A stretch of 64,000 nt of DNA from Moniliophthora roreri. Lineage: Eukaryota; Basidiomycota; Agaricomycetes; Agaricales; Marasmiaceae. Shown piece by piece: positions 35,851 to 49,810 of the stretch (position 1 is the first letter of the stretch; the number at the start of each line of letters is the position of its first letter). The translations under genes and the position numbers were made by a program. The notes beneath the pieces were generated by a model, which did no database searches, was not told the origin of the DNA, and saw nothing but the letters and a program-made list of their open reading frames with translations. The stretch is taken from NCBI GenBank assembly GCA_001466705.2, contig LATX02000189.1, positions 558,001 through 622,000 of the forward strand. The letters are read 5' to 3'.

Positions 35851-37551
35851 TCATAACCTACTGGGAACCATGCCATCGCTCTCGGGAGCAATGGCAGTGA
35901 AGGCACCGTATGACAAGTCAATGGAGTTGCCGTTTACACATGTCGGGCATGCATCAGCAATAGTCACTGTCACAGTCTTCAAAGGCTGTCAATAACGTGT
36001 TTTGTGTAATGAACAGTTCAAGGCGTACCTTGCCATTCTTGGTGTTGGTGATCTCGACTTGCTTGCCGCAGAGATCTGAAGCTTGTCCAGTGAACCCGTA
36101 GCGTTCGATATCTACATGACAACTCGGGTTACCAACATGTTCCTGACGTTGACTGGCGGGAAAGCACTTACCAATGGCAGCAATCAATTCATTGTCTCCG
36201 TGTACCTGAAAAATTTTTGGACAACGTCAGAAATCAGAAGTTATGCAATTGCGCCCATGAAATCCACACGTACAATGCCACAAGCTCCCGCCACCCCATT
36301 TTGAAAAAAGAACGTGGCGCTAGTTTGGAATATTAATGTTCATATCGGTGATACATAGCCGGGAAACACGTACAAACCGCCCTGGACAACTTCGCCGGTG
36401 TTGCCATTGTTGTTGCCATTATCGCCGGAGCCCTGGGTGGGCTGAGACTCCTCGGTAGTGCTGGTTGTGGTAGGAGGGGGTGCAGCGGTAGAGGTGGCCT
36501 CGGGAGGAGCAGTAGTAGTGGCTTGCTCAGTGGTGGAAGTGGCTTGCTCAGCGGTAGAGGTGGCTTGCTCCGTGGATGTGGCCTGCTCAGGGGTGGACGT
36601 CGGTGCTTGCTCGGTGGTAGAGGTAGGTGCCTGTTCCGATGTAGAAGTAGGAGGAGGAGGAGGAGCTTGAGTCGACGTAGTCGCGGCAGGAGCGGAGGAT
36701 GAAGTGTTGTCTTCTTCATCGTCACAGTCCTCGTCGTCGTCATTGGCACCCTCTTCCTCATCATCGCAATCATCATCGTTTTCCTCTTCCTCGTCATCGC
36801 AGTCATCATCGCCACCGTTGTTGTCGTCGTTGGCGTTGTTAACCTGAGTAGGAGTAGCCTGAGCAGAGCTCGAGGTGGTGGACAAAGAGGCAGTCACGTC
36901 ATCGTCGCAGTCATCATGGGTGTCAGTGAGAGCCTGGGTTGAAGTTGCCTCGACTGTAGCTGCCGTTGACGAGGCAGAGGCAGATGAAACTGGAGCGCTT
37001 TCCTCGCAGTCATCATCAGTTTCAGTGAGAGCCTGGGTTGAAGTTGCCTCGACTGTAGCTGCCGTTGATGAGGCAGGGGCAGATGAAACTGGAGCGCTTT
37101 CCTCGCAGTCATCGGTGCTCTGTGTGGGCGCAATGAAAACTGCACCAGCAGATGCAGATGCAGATGCGGAGACGTTGGCAGGATCGCACGAAGAATCGCG
37201 ATTGTCCTTCAAATTCTCCGTAGACTAGACATTCAATATCATCAGCAAGGCACGACATGTCAAGTACGTGGTACCCACGAGCATCGGATGACAGCAAAGG
37301 TCGAAAAACTCTGTGCCGTGCTTTTCATAGCAGTGGAGAGCAACATAACTAGGAACACAAGCTAAAATTAGATGGTACTGGCAACCGCAGCAGTAAGCGT
37401 GCACAAACCGTGAGTGGTAGGATGCGTATTTCTCTAGGTATCCGGCAGCGTAGCCTGGGGGTGTCGAGTGTCTTGGGACAGCCCTGGCAGAAACAGAGGA
37501 GACAGCCGAAAGAGCAGAGAGCGCAATAGTAAGGACAGGAAGAGTGAACAT
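35851..37551 (-). CDS. Secreted expansin-like (double-psi beta-barrel) protein with long repeat-rich linker
   Basis: Starts MFTLPVLTIALSALSAVSSV at 37551, a clear signal peptide ending near SARA. A long Ser/Thr linker holds two tandem 33-residue repeats (DDCEESAPVSSA...), an acidic Cys-containing tract (DDDCDDEEEENDDDCDDEEE) and TSTEQA repeats. The C-terminal domain, spread over several exons, is a rare-lipoprotein-A/expansin fold: ATFFFQNGVAGACGIVHGDN, then ELIAAIDIERYG, LCGKQVEITNTKNGK, VTVTIADACPTCVNGNSIDL, and FTAIAPESDGMVPSRL with a stop at 35851-35853. The cysteines and the DACPTC motif fit this fold. Members loosen or bind wall polysaccharide without hydrolysis; the role here is inferred. 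A TATA box lies 34 bp upstream of the ATG. Confidence 0.85.
36916..37113 (-). repeat. Two 99-bp (33-residue) tandem repeats in the expansin-like gene
   Basis: Nearly identical units begin DDCEESAPVSSA and end TSTQALTETD / TSTQALTDTH. The DNA around 36991 and 37090 repeats with a 99-bp period, keeping the frame. Recent duplication is indicated by the low divergence. Confidence 0.85.
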
Positions 37552-38036
37552 CTTGCTTGAGTAAGGAAGGGAAAGAAGGGGGCCTTTATAAAGGAAAGAA
37601 ACGGGCTAGGAACGTGCAAGTTAGTATATCAATCTCATAATTCCAAACGAAACTAGGGGAAACGAACCAAAGCGCACCGACAGAGGGAATGAAAGGCAAG
37701 TATGTAAGTAAGTTCAACTTGATCTTCTCGTACTTATATACTGCGCCTCATCACGGCATTTCCCGCGGCGATGCAAGACCGTTGTTCCTGGTAGTGTCAA
37801 TGACCGAATCTCGGCTGCATCCCGACGGTAAATTTGCATCGGAAATTGTAGGAAATTTTACAGCGGATTTGCCAAATTCTTGTAAAGACTTCGTTAGAAT
37901 TTGACCTGATTCCTTCCATTTTAGACCCTGTTCTGGGAAAATTTAGTTGAACTGAATTTCACCGCAAACTCGGTGTGAACACCGGCCACGACAACCTTGA
38001 AATCGAACCATATTGACGGGTCGCCCGCTCATCGAC
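37552..38036. promoter_or_regulatory. Divergent promoter, expansin-like / SCAMP, with TATA box
   Basis: The palindromic TTTATAAA at 37585-37592 sits about 34 bp before the expansin-like ATG and should be its TATA box, suggesting regulated or strong expression. The rest shows no gene. Confidence 0.55.
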
Positions 38037-39339
38037 ATGTCCGACTGTAAGCAATATTCATGTTTTCTCCCTCAACTCGCTTTAATTTATGTCCAGATAA
38101 CCAAAACCCCTTTGCTTCTTCGCATTCGCTGGACGCGAATCCATTTGAAGATCCTCAGGACCAGCACGATGCCAAAATGCAGGAAATCCGAGCGAGAGAA
38201 GAGGCTCTTCAACGAAGAGAGACAGAGCTGAGGCAACGAGAAGAGCATGTCCGAAACCATGGCCGAAAAAATTGGCCTCCTTGTGCGCACCTTTCCAGAC
38301 CATCGCCCGCTTTGCCTCGCTCACAACTCCGCAGTCTTCCCACTCATCTACCATGATATCCCAGAAGAAATACCAGAAGCCTCTCGACCTCTCATTACAC
38401 GTTTGTACCAATTATGGCTGGTCCTGCTTGGTACCTTGGTGATCAACATGATTGCCTGCATCTTCATTCTCATCTCTGGGTCGTCAGACGGAGGCAGAGA
38501 CGTTGGTTCCTCAATAGGGTAATGTTATTCATACCAAACTACGCTTCTCGATTTAACCATGTCTCAGTTATCTCTTCGTCATTTCAATCACCTCGTTCCT
38601 CTTGTGGTATCGGTAAGCTTTTATTTACTGACGATATACCGTATGTTAATCGGCATCTTTTACAGTCCCATTTACAACGGTTATATGAAGGCATGTCCTC
38701 CAATTTCTTCCGCTTGCTTTCGATAGCCCTTCTTAGTTTGTTCGACATTCAGGAACAAGCACTGTACTACTGTAAGCTAGCCTTCAAGACCGCACGAATT
38801 GTTCTCACCATGATTCTCGCCCCCAGATTTGTACTTTTTCTTCTGTGGCTTTCACCTTCTTTTCAGTGTATACATGTGAGTGCTCAATCCCAATGTTGCT
38901 GTTCGAACGCCACCTCATTCTTTCACCTGTAGGATCATCGGAATCCCAAGGTAGCTTCTGCCACCCTACTCTCGTCTGAGGTTTCGCTCACTGCACAATT
39001 TCTAGTACCGGATCAGCTGGTCTTATTCAGACCGTCCAGATGTTCGTTGGGCATCACTGGGCCGCTGCTGTCCTCGGCTTGGTGGCAAGCATTGGCTGGC
39101 TGCTTCAAGGACTCGGGAACGCTTTCTATTACCGTCAGGTAAGCTCTTTTGATGCTTTGCCGTCGGGAGCTAACATGTCATCATTATAATCAGATATATG
39201 CACATCATACTGCCGCGGGTCATACCATGGAAAAGGTCCGTACCTCGTTACGTCTTCTACACCCGTACTGATATGACAACCGAAGGCAAAAACAGAGTTG
39301 GCCACGCACGGGGCAAAGGCATATTTCACGCGAGGCTAA
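38037..39339 (+). CDS. Secretory carrier membrane protein (SCAMP)
   Basis: Tetraspan vesicle protein of post-Golgi and endosomal trafficking. The first coding exon is only 10 nt (38037-38046, ATGTCCGACT) and the next intron is 50 nt; the join gives MSDYNQNPFASSHSLDANPF, with the NPF repeats that bind EH-domain endocytic proteins. A coiled coil (REEALQRRETELRQREE) follows, then the conserved cytosolic turn KNWPP and FPLIYHDIPEEIP, and four membrane spans (LVLLGTLVINMIACIFIL; the region ending FLLWLSPSF; MFVGHHWAAAVLGLVASIG). The short C-terminal tail ends TELATHGAKAYFTRG at 39337. Six or more introns. Membrane spans two and three are split over several short exons, and their exact joins were not verified. 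Confidence 0.88.
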
Positions 39340-39895
39340 GCGACTTTGTGTACTTTTAACGTACTTTACATGTTGTCTTTTTATTACTTTTTACCTACAA
39401 ACGGACGCTATGACTGTCATGAAAGACATGCTGAAAGACATGCTGATCAAGGTATAAGATACCTGCGACTAGATAAGGCAATCGTCCTGTGCTAGCGTGA
39501 GAAAAGTTGCAAGCGTGACCACTTTATTGAAAAAGCGATAGGTTTTCGGTTTCTTCATCCACCATCATCTAAAGGTATGTGCCCAGCTTCTCGACCCATA
39601 TTCCCTTCCCGACGTCTGTCGTCACTGTTCGTCCCAATGTTGACTGTCATCCTCTCGCCCTTCCAGTCAAAACCTGTCAAAAAATCATATAAAAAAACCA
39701 ACTTTTATATAACCAAGCGGTTGTTTGTTGCTCTCCTGTGTACGTCCCATAATCGATTCTCTCCAGAACTAAGAGTCTGACATGATTCTGCAGTCGCAGA
39801 AAAGTTCATAAAGCAGTAACGACCTCACCCTTTTTAACCGAAAAACCCAACCTTTTTTTTTCCAAGTAACTCAAATCACTTCCAAAAACAATATC
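39340..39895. promoter_or_regulatory. PAB1 upstream region with A-rich leader
   Basis: About 555 bp between the SCAMP gene and the PAB1 start. It contains short A tracts near 39678-39700 and 39836-39846 and a T tract just before the ATG. In yeast and animals, A-rich leaders of this mRNA bind its own product; here that is only a suggestion. A 5'-leader intron is possible. Confidence 0.45.
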
Positions 39896-42296
<2,401 letters not shown>

Positions 42297-42814
42297 GCAT
42301 GCTCAGTCCATGACCTTTCCAGTTCCTGCATTGGATTCATGAATCCGTCCACTCTTTTCAATTGTTCACCCCGCCATCCTGTTCCGCGTCCGTGTATTGT
42401 ACATGTTTTCGATGTTTCTGTCATGTTGATCATCTGTGGCCACCGTCTTACCCCTTGTCAGTCGGTCGTCTTTCAGCTTGTTACTACTTTTGTCGTTTGA
42501 TGTCTTGTTCGTTGGGTTTTGGTGTTGGTCGTTCCTTTGTGATACTTGGTTGAGGGAACAAGAGATGATACAACCTGCTGCTTGTAATTGACATGTTTTT
42601 GAACGGGTGGTGCCCCTTTCGTACACTCTGTGTGACTTTTGAGGACACCTCGATAAACTTACTGGACACGGCATTCTTTATTGCGATACTAGCCTTGTCG
42701 CGAGGATCTGGAACTTCGTCCAGCGCTGATGGTCTGATGCTTTAAATTTGATTAGACCAGCAGACTTTCATTTCTACGATACTCTTTAGGCCGCTATACG
42801 ATACCATGAAGACG
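42297..42814. other. Convergent 3' intergenic region
   Basis: About 518 bp of T- and G-rich sequence, mostly the expected long 3' untranslated regions of PAB1 and CCT8. No gene was recognised. Confidence 0.55.
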
Positions 42815-44885
42815 CTAATCATCATCATCCCAATTGCCACTCTGCTGAGGAATCTTTGGACCACCCGCAGGCTTGCTCATGATGATACTGTCAACACTTA
42901 GTACAGCGACGGCAGCCTCAGTGGCTTGCCGTATTGCCCAAGATTTAACAGCAAGCGAGTCGTATATTTTGTGTGCATTGGCGTCGAGGGTTCCATCCGT
43001 TTCAGCCTAAAAAAAACATGAGTAGAAAAACTCGCTCAGAATGGCAAGCACTGACCTCGACGTCAACACCCCACACTTCACCTTCGCCTTTGCCTTTCTC
43101 TCCCTCATGCTTTCCCCACAATCTGCTAACGACTTCATTTCCCTCTCTGCCTCCAAGCGCATTCTCTGCGAGCACTCTCGGCACAACCTCCAACGCGGTA
43201 GCATACCTCTTCACGGCGTGTTGGACTAGACCCTTTAGTCCACTTCCATATACCTCCACTCGCCTGCCCAACTCAAGTTCTGTCGCACCAGCACCTGGCA
43301 CCATCCGACCATCCTTGAGCAAACCTTTAATGACATTCACGCCATCATCAACTGCCCGCTCCAGATCATCCAGTCTATTAGCTGTTGCCCCTCTGAGTAC
43401 GATCGTCGCAGTTTTTGTACGCTCGCCCTTTGTCGTCGGGTCAAAGCCCTCTTCACCAGGTGCCAACTGTCGCAATATCGTGACGCGGTCTCCACCAACC
43501 TCAGTTGTCTCAAAAATGTCAACATAACCTGCCTCTTCCGGTGTTGGTGCTCCAACTCGGGCTAAAGGAGTAGCGTTGACGACACGAGCAAGACGGCGCA
43601 GATCGAACTTGGAGAGAACTTTGAGAACGGCAATGTTGAAGCGATTGAGGTAATGTAGCGCTAGGTCGCCAACCGATGAGCCTGCTATTATAACTTTGAC
43701 TCCGGAATCGGCAATTTCCTTGAAGATCTGAAGGTGGAAAAGTCAATTTATCGAACAGAACGAATCAAGGATGGACGTAAGGTACCTTTTCGAGATGCTT
43801 CTCTTCGCCGCGTGTAAAGTTGAGCATTTCATCTGCGCTCTTGATAAGCACAGTTCCTTTGGTTTCTGTCTGCGCAATGTCTAGAGCAGAGGTGAAAACT
43901 GCGACCTTGGCTCTGGTAACCTTTTTTATGATTCCTGGTGAATGTCGATCAGCAAGCTATGAAAAGGTCGATGTGGTACCGTTACCTTCTGGTTCCCTCC
44001 CAAACACCATGCCCAAAACAACCTTACTAGCACTGAGGTTGCCACCCATGATTTTGACGACTCGAACGTTGTCAACGTTGAAGTTTTTGGGGTTCGGAGG
44101 CATAACCGCTAATGCAGCCTCGGCCACAAGAGATGAAAGGGTGTCTTCAAAACCGTATTGTTTGGATGCGATAGCGGGTTTTAAGGCGGTGCTCAGTGAA
44201 GAGTGTGTTAATGGTGTAGGAAGCGTGTACGTCGACAGTTCTGTAAGAATTTGTCTTCGGATCGAACGCTTAGCGGAATAACATCGCAAACTCACTCTCA
44301 AGCTCTGCCAAAGCCTTCGTACATGCTAACTCGTATCCCTTGATAATTTCACTTGGATGTAAACCCATGATGAGGAGCTGCTCCGATTTTTTCAGCAGTT
44401 CGCCAGCAAGGATAATGACCATATTAGTCGCATCGCCCATCTAGATGATCCATCAGCACCAGGGCTAGCAAAACTTGACCTCAAGTAGTACCTCGGCCTC
44501 TTGAGCCTGAGAAGCCATCACAAGCAATTTTGCAGCGGGGTGCACGACCTCGACTTCACGAATGATTGTCGCGGCGTCACTCGTAACGAATAACCGTCCA
44601 AGGTGGTTAATGACGAGTTTGTTGCGTCCTGTACATGCCAGGCGATGAATTGAGAATTCGATGGAAGGATTAGAATCGGAATGACGCGCCATTTGGACCA
44701 AAACTCGTTCTAACAAGATCAGATAGCTCACTGACCGCTTGAATATTTCTTAGAACGGCCTCTTCCAGTCCTTGGAGGTGCTTCACGATTGATCAGATAT
44801 CCATCTTAAAGAAGACGATAGAAATTACCTTATAACCCTCCTTGAACAATTGAATGTTGTTGGCCTTTGGGACTTTGAGCGACAT
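42815..44885 (-). CDS. CCT8: Chaperonin CCT/TRiC subunit theta
   Basis: One of eight subunits of the cytosolic chaperonin that folds actin and tubulin. The start MSLKVPKANNIQLFKEGYK at 44885 is typical of theta. Later blocks are FGPNGRNKLVINHLGRLF, TSDAATIIREVEVVHPAAK, the nucleotide motif MGDATNMVIILAGELL, and GLHPSEIIKGYELA. The apical domain has NFNVDNVRVVKIMGG. The return to the equatorial domain shows GSSVGDLALHYLNRFNI, LRRLARVVNATPLARVG and DGRMVPGAGATELELGRR. The C-terminus ends GGPKIPQQSGNWDDDD at 42815-42817. MGDATN in place of the usual GDGTN is normal for this subunit. The start lies 62 bp from that of the divergent SDR gene. Confidence 0.96.
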
Positions 44886-44947
44886 GGTTTTGGGAGGAAG
44901 AGAGCAAGCGTTATTTGGCAAAGTCGTGACTTGCAAATCCTTCTTCC
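44886..44947. promoter_or_regulatory. 62-bp divergent promoter, CCT8 / SDR
   Basis: Both start codons flank only 62 bp. No TATA box or obvious factor site was seen. The pair is likely driven from a shared open region, with 5' ends close to each ATG. Confidence 0.5.
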
Positions 44948-46512
44948 ATGGTCCTCCACATTCTAGCCGCCGTCACCACCAAATACTTTCCCACTCAGTA
45001 CACAACCCATATCGTCGTCGCCGTCGCCTCGATATACGCACTCTATGCCTTTTCTCAAGGTCGAAAATCAAACCGGGAAAGAGACTTGCATGCCAGAGTC
45101 ATCCTCATAACTGGCGGTTTCACCCCATTGGGTCTCACTCTACTCCAGCAGCTGGCCGAGCGAGGTGCACATATCATTGCTTTAACACCGCTACCGGTGG
45201 CATCCACAGGAATCTCCGCAATTATTGACCTGTTACGGTCAACAACGAATAACGAGCTCATATACGCTGAATATTGCGACCTGGACGCACCTGCTTCCAT
45301 TCAAGCATTTTGTAAACGCTTCTTGCAAGGAGAGAACAAGCGACTGGACGCTTTAATCTTCGCACACGAGTACGAGACTCTCGGGACATTTAGGTTTGTC
45401 TCAAAGAAAGGGACGAAGGAGATTCAGGAAGAAAGGGACAGGCGTTCGTTGGCCACTTTCCTTTTGACAACACTACTACTTCCATCTCTCTTGACCGCGC
45501 CAGCGGAGCGCGACATTCGTATCATCAACGTGGTGAATCGATTCTACGCCGCCGCCGCCGCCGGCGTACCCGACCCCGCCTCGTTCTACTCTAATCTATT
45601 TCCAACCTTCGTGGAGACGTCGGATGATACAGCAGTAGGGTCCAAAGCCAAGGGGAAGGCCTCGTCATCTTTGTTCTTACAAGAAGGCATCCGTTCCTTG
45701 CGAACAATCATCCTCATTCGACACCTCCAACGCATCCTGGATGCGCTGCCATCTGCTCAGGTTCCCAAGGCACAGTCGGGCTCTAGTTCCGTACCAGTCG
45801 CGAGCACAAAGAGTCAAAAATCAAACATTGTCGCAGTAACCGTATCTCCGGGCATCAGCAGAGCAGACACTGCTGGCCGAATGCTTGGGATAGGCACCGC
45901 AGACCATATTCTGTGGATTGGTTTAATGATGTGAGCTTTGACTCGAGTTTTACGAACCGTTCCTGATGTAAACCTGCGAAACACAGATACATGACTTTCT
46001 ACCCTATATTGCGAATCCTCACCAAAGCCCCATTCTCATCTATTCAATCAATTCTTCACGTCCTATTCTTACCAACACCATTCAAACTCCTGTCGAACTC
46101 ACTCTCAGCGGAGGATGGCCCAAAGAACCCCGCTGCAGAATCTTTGATTGATAAAAGCCGGACAGAGATGCCTGAAGAGGTGTTAAAACCAGGTGCACTG
46201 TACGCCGAGTGTGCGACTGTGGTTGGCTTGAAGGTTCCTTCGCCCCCTCACTCCGAAGAGAAGGAGAGAAAAGTTAATGAAAAGGGGAAGGGTAAAGAGA
46301 AGGAAGACGCGAGTACCTATCTACCGAAGGATAACGAATTCGGCGGTGAGGTAGCTGGGACGATAGTCTGGGAGGCTTATGAAAGTGCTTTAAAAATGTG
46401 GGAGAAAGCAAATCCTACCCTGGTTGAAATGGAGAAGGAGCAGGAACGTGCTGCAAAGGAGGCTAAGAATAAGTCCTTGCTGCAAAGCGTGCCAGAAGAG
46501 CGGGAAGAGTAA
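44948..46512 (+). CDS. Membrane-anchored short-chain dehydrogenase/reductase-like protein
   Basis: An N-terminal membrane segment (THIVVAVASIYALYAFSQG) precedes a Rossmann motif (VILITGGFTPLGLTLLQQL). Later SDR-like segments are RLDALIFAHEYETLG (the NNAG-like strand), LATFLLTTLLLPSLL and RDIRIINVVNRFYAAAAAG. A standard YxxxK pair is not evident, so it may be a divergent or inactive member. One intron near 45930-45988 joins MIYMTFYPILRIL, a second hydrophobic region near residue 330, followed by a charged tail rich in Lys and Glu that ends at 46512. It was not matched to a named family; several fungal membrane SDRs of unknown substrate look like this. The 62-bp spacing from CCT8 suggests shared control. 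Confidence 0.7.
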
Positions 46513-46799
46513 GTTTTTTGTGTTGGACGGATTATGCATGGATGGACATTAGTACAGTAAAGTCTTGAGTAATCTTTCTGAACTTGTGTGGTGCAGTCGA
46601 GCTTGTTACCGGCGTACATAGTGCAATCAGGCCAAAATATATTCGACCACAGAGGCATTGGACATATTTCAAGAATTTCCTACAGGCTGAGAAGATTGCA
46701 GCGTGATCACGAGAACCGTCATTCGCTACAATCTTTCCGCATCACACCTCAACATCCTACTCAACTGTCGCTCTCAGGATACATTCGATTGGACCAGAG

Positions 46800-47968
46800 A
46801 TGGTGCGCAATGAACTACTCTTACATGGATGAGAATAACGTACATAATACTCAGAATATCAGTCGATCCCCGTTCAACCATCTTCTCCACACTATTTATA
46901 CCCCTTCTCCCGACGAGCTCAAAAAGATCAGGAAATTGATCTTAGAGCCAGGAGACCGAATTTGACAATTGAATGAGAAGACATCGCTACTTCAGGCCGA
47001 ACGAGACGAACTTCAGAGTTTTATTTTCCTGCTCGATTACACTCCAGCATGAGCGGGTCGATCCTTTCGTCCTTCCGATGACGCACTAGTAGAGTTTATT
47101 GTCAAGCCAGACTCTCCGTCGATGATACCACTCGTCAACCCGCCAGAGATCGTTCATCGATTTGCTCGGACGTGTCGTTCTCTACGCAAGTGCTCAATCA
47201 ACCTTGCGGCGACGTCGGAGACTCTCTCCCTCAAGTCGCGCATCTGGAGAGATAGACGTGACAATCCCCTACTGTGCTCAACTTGCGGTTTCATACCGAT
47301 TGCTATCTAAACGCTTCTACTGTGGATTCGAAGTCCATCTTTGAAACCATCATAACTCCCGCGTTATCCCACCTCACTGTTTCCATACCCCTTTGCGGCA
47401 CTCTGATGGAAAAGTAGCCGTTCCTCGGTCTGTTGTTACGATCCAATTTTCGCATCTCATTCCTTGATCTCGAAGTGCCATTGTCAGACAAAGCGTTCAT
47501 TGAATGTCTACGTCACATGCCCTTTCTCACTTCTCTTCGTCTAACTAACCGGATGTAATTGCAAGGCCCGTCGTTTGGCATCCCGAGCGATAAGACTTCG
47601 CGTCTGACGACAGTTACCTGTCATCTTTTGAACGCTCTTACCCCCACGATTCACTCGCCAGACGGAGTCCTGTACCTGCTCCTGGAGACAGTCGTACGAG
47701 AGGACTGTCAGCTCTATCATGCAAACGCTTTGTGTTTGGGCAGGGTCGGTCTACTCAAGGTGACACCGCGAAGCTAAAACATCATGACGCCCATATCGAG
47801 ATCGAGGTTGTAGACGTGATTGCGTTTCCAGCTGAAGAGTGCATCAAAGCTCAGGAATTGGAACGGAGTGGAACAGATGTCGACTGGCGTAGCATCGAAG
47901 ACGTTGTTGCATATAGCATAAAATTGGCCGGTCGTGATATAATGCTAGTCTCGATTGTTGGATACTAA
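46800..47968 (+). pseudogene. Decayed F-box/LRR copy lacking the F-box
   Basis: Related to the intact gene at 19457-21289. It keeps the same ATG-then-intron start (46800-46802, GTGCGC donor), then SRSPFNHLLHTIYTPSPDEL, but hits a stop before QLNEKTSLLQAERDELQSF. The F-box and about 200 following residues are missing: the coiled coil jumps to sequence matching ERVDPF..LP of the intact gene. Later fragments match it closely: EIVHRFARTCRSLRKCSI, LLLRSNFRISFLDLEVPL, CLRHMPFLTSLRL and SGTDVDWRSIEDV, broken by stops and frame changes. A second small copy of the segment containing SFGIPSD recurs near 48980. It cannot encode an F-box protein. Confidence 0.85.
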
Positions 47969-49421
47969 CCTCCCTAAAATGTATGTTCTGCACACGGATG
48001 GCCTACTGTCGAAGATGTATTACTTGCAATTATCTGGATCCTGGGAGCTCCAAGATGTGATGGCCTGAGGTTGGCACCAAGGCTCCCAACGATGGGGAGG
48101 TAGGATCATCCCGAACGCGCACAGCACTCGTGTACTACAGTATTTCTCACTGTCACGAATGAGAGCTTGATGTGACATTCAACAGCAGGCTGGGAATGGA
48201 GGTTAAGAGACGAGTGAGCAATGGTTGACCCTGCACGAAGGAGGCCGGAACGTTCATTTCAAGTTTATGCAATAACCGGTAAGCAGTGGGTCATTCATTC
48301 AAGAAACCTGCAACTCGATTATTGGGACAATGGCTTCCACCGTCTTGTCAAAAGCTGCTTCCAACGTTCACGCCCCTTTCCCCGTCCAAGCTAACTTAAG
48401 GTTCGAGTCGTAAAAGAATATCTGAGCTTCGTTTCCTTCTAGATAGAAACCCGCACTCGACTGCAATCAGTGGGTCAAATCAATCGAAACACAGGCCAGG
48501 TGAAACACTTACGACGTCGAGGTGAGATAGTATCGTTTGAAACGTAGTTGTTGGCTACACGTTCCTCGCTACTAGGAGGTTCAGAGTAGTGGTAAAAAAC
48601 TTTAATAAATAGATCTTGGCCTTTCTTGAAGGGAATCTGCGAATGTTCGGTGTTAGAAGACATAGTGTGCATCTTTCTCGATAGCTGGTCATTGGCACTG
48701 GACCACGAATAGCGCCATGTGGTCGAAAAGTTTGTGGACATAACAAGATTCCATCTAAAGTTTCTTTGTCCTCAAGAGAGAACGTATGGAATGGAACCTG
48801 GCCGTTCCTAGCACGCTTTTCGTCTAAAGGCTTTGATCGAGTCCTCGTCCCAGTGCCTATGAGCAGAGAACATCACGCACCCTGCTCGACAGAATTAAGC
48901 CCAGCCGGACGATTGACAGTAGTGCAACCATTCAACAAGAATACGTCTCGCTGCCTTAACTGCAATCGCAACGCCCCATCGTTTGGCATCCCAAGCGATG
49001 AACCTCGTACTGATACTATGTATCTATCTGTTTATCCCACGGGTCTTTCTCCACTTCCACCACCATCATAGCACTGTCTTTTAACTCGCTATCAATGACA
49101 CAAGATAAATGTCTACAAGTCTAGCTCTTCATATTCGCAGTCACTGAATAAACTTCTTGTAAAGCGCCCTACGATGCCATCTCTCATATCCCACTGATCA
49201 AGTCCCCTAGTCTTCGCGTTCCTCGGCCCGTGAGTGGATTCTAAACTACAAGCATCGGAGAATTACTGAGTATCTTGGCCAGATCCAACTCCCACCAGAT
49301 ATCCATCCACTCCCTGACTCAGTGACAGCATATGTACGGGATAGAATTTCACTCACTGTTGCCCTTCTTAATTCCGGTTCAGTTCGCGTACCCCTTCACT
49401 CTTGAACCACATATCCTGACC
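47969..49421. other. Accessory intergenic patch with F-box-related debris
   Basis: About 1.45 kb. Near 48955-49010 it repeats a short motif of the F-box pseudogene (TCGTTTGGCATCCC). At 48741 down to about 48400 on the minus strand there is an ATG-led open stretch followed by a good GTAAGT...TTGCAG intron, which may be the remnant or core of a small gene; it was not recognised. Nothing else was seen. Confidence 0.45.
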
Positions 49422-49709
49422 ATGGAAGCATCCCGAAGATCAACACTAGCCGCACATGCCGCAAGACGAGAAGCACACCTGAAAGCTCGTGAAGAGGAGA
49501 AGGAACGGCGCAAACGAGAGGCTCTTCGGAAGATTGCACCAGGGTTTGAGCCACAAGGGGTTTTGGTACCAACACGAACATCATCTGTGCCGTTACAGCC
49601 TGAATATCCTTCAAGCACTCCACCCAATCCTAGTCATAGACATACACGTTCAGTAATGGATGACTTAGTCGACCATCTTGCAGCGCTCGATTCAGGCGGG
49701 AAGTCATGA
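49422..49709 (+). CDS. Small charged protein, unknown function
   Basis: Single exon of 95 residues. The start MEASRRSTLAAHAARREAHL was chosen over an in-frame upstream start at 49332, because the upstream extension is unrelated in character. A strongly charged helix (AREEEKERRKREALRKIAPG) leads to FEPQGVLVPTRTSSVP and a C-terminus ending DDLVDHLAALDSGGKS. The KIAPGFEP..VLVPT block looks conserved in Agaricomycetes as I recall, but no name or function is known to me. No membrane segment or signal is present. Convergent with the TatD gene. Confidence 0.6.
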   Translation: MEASRRSTLAAHAARREAHLKAREEEKERRKREALRKIAPGFEPQGVLVPTRTSSVPLQPEYPSSTPPNPSHRHTRSVMDDLVDHLAALDSGGKS

Positions 49710-49810
49710 TATAAGGTCGCGGGAAGAGGGGTCGGTATGGATTCTAGTTGTCTAGACATTACTTCTTTTTGCTATGGTATCTACGATAATGACAATCGAG
49801 TAGTTTCTGT

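Noticed and set aside
49332..49421. Earlier ATG for the small charged protein
   Set aside because: The extension is hydrophobic and unlike the charged body; the ATG at 49422 begins the conserved-looking helix.
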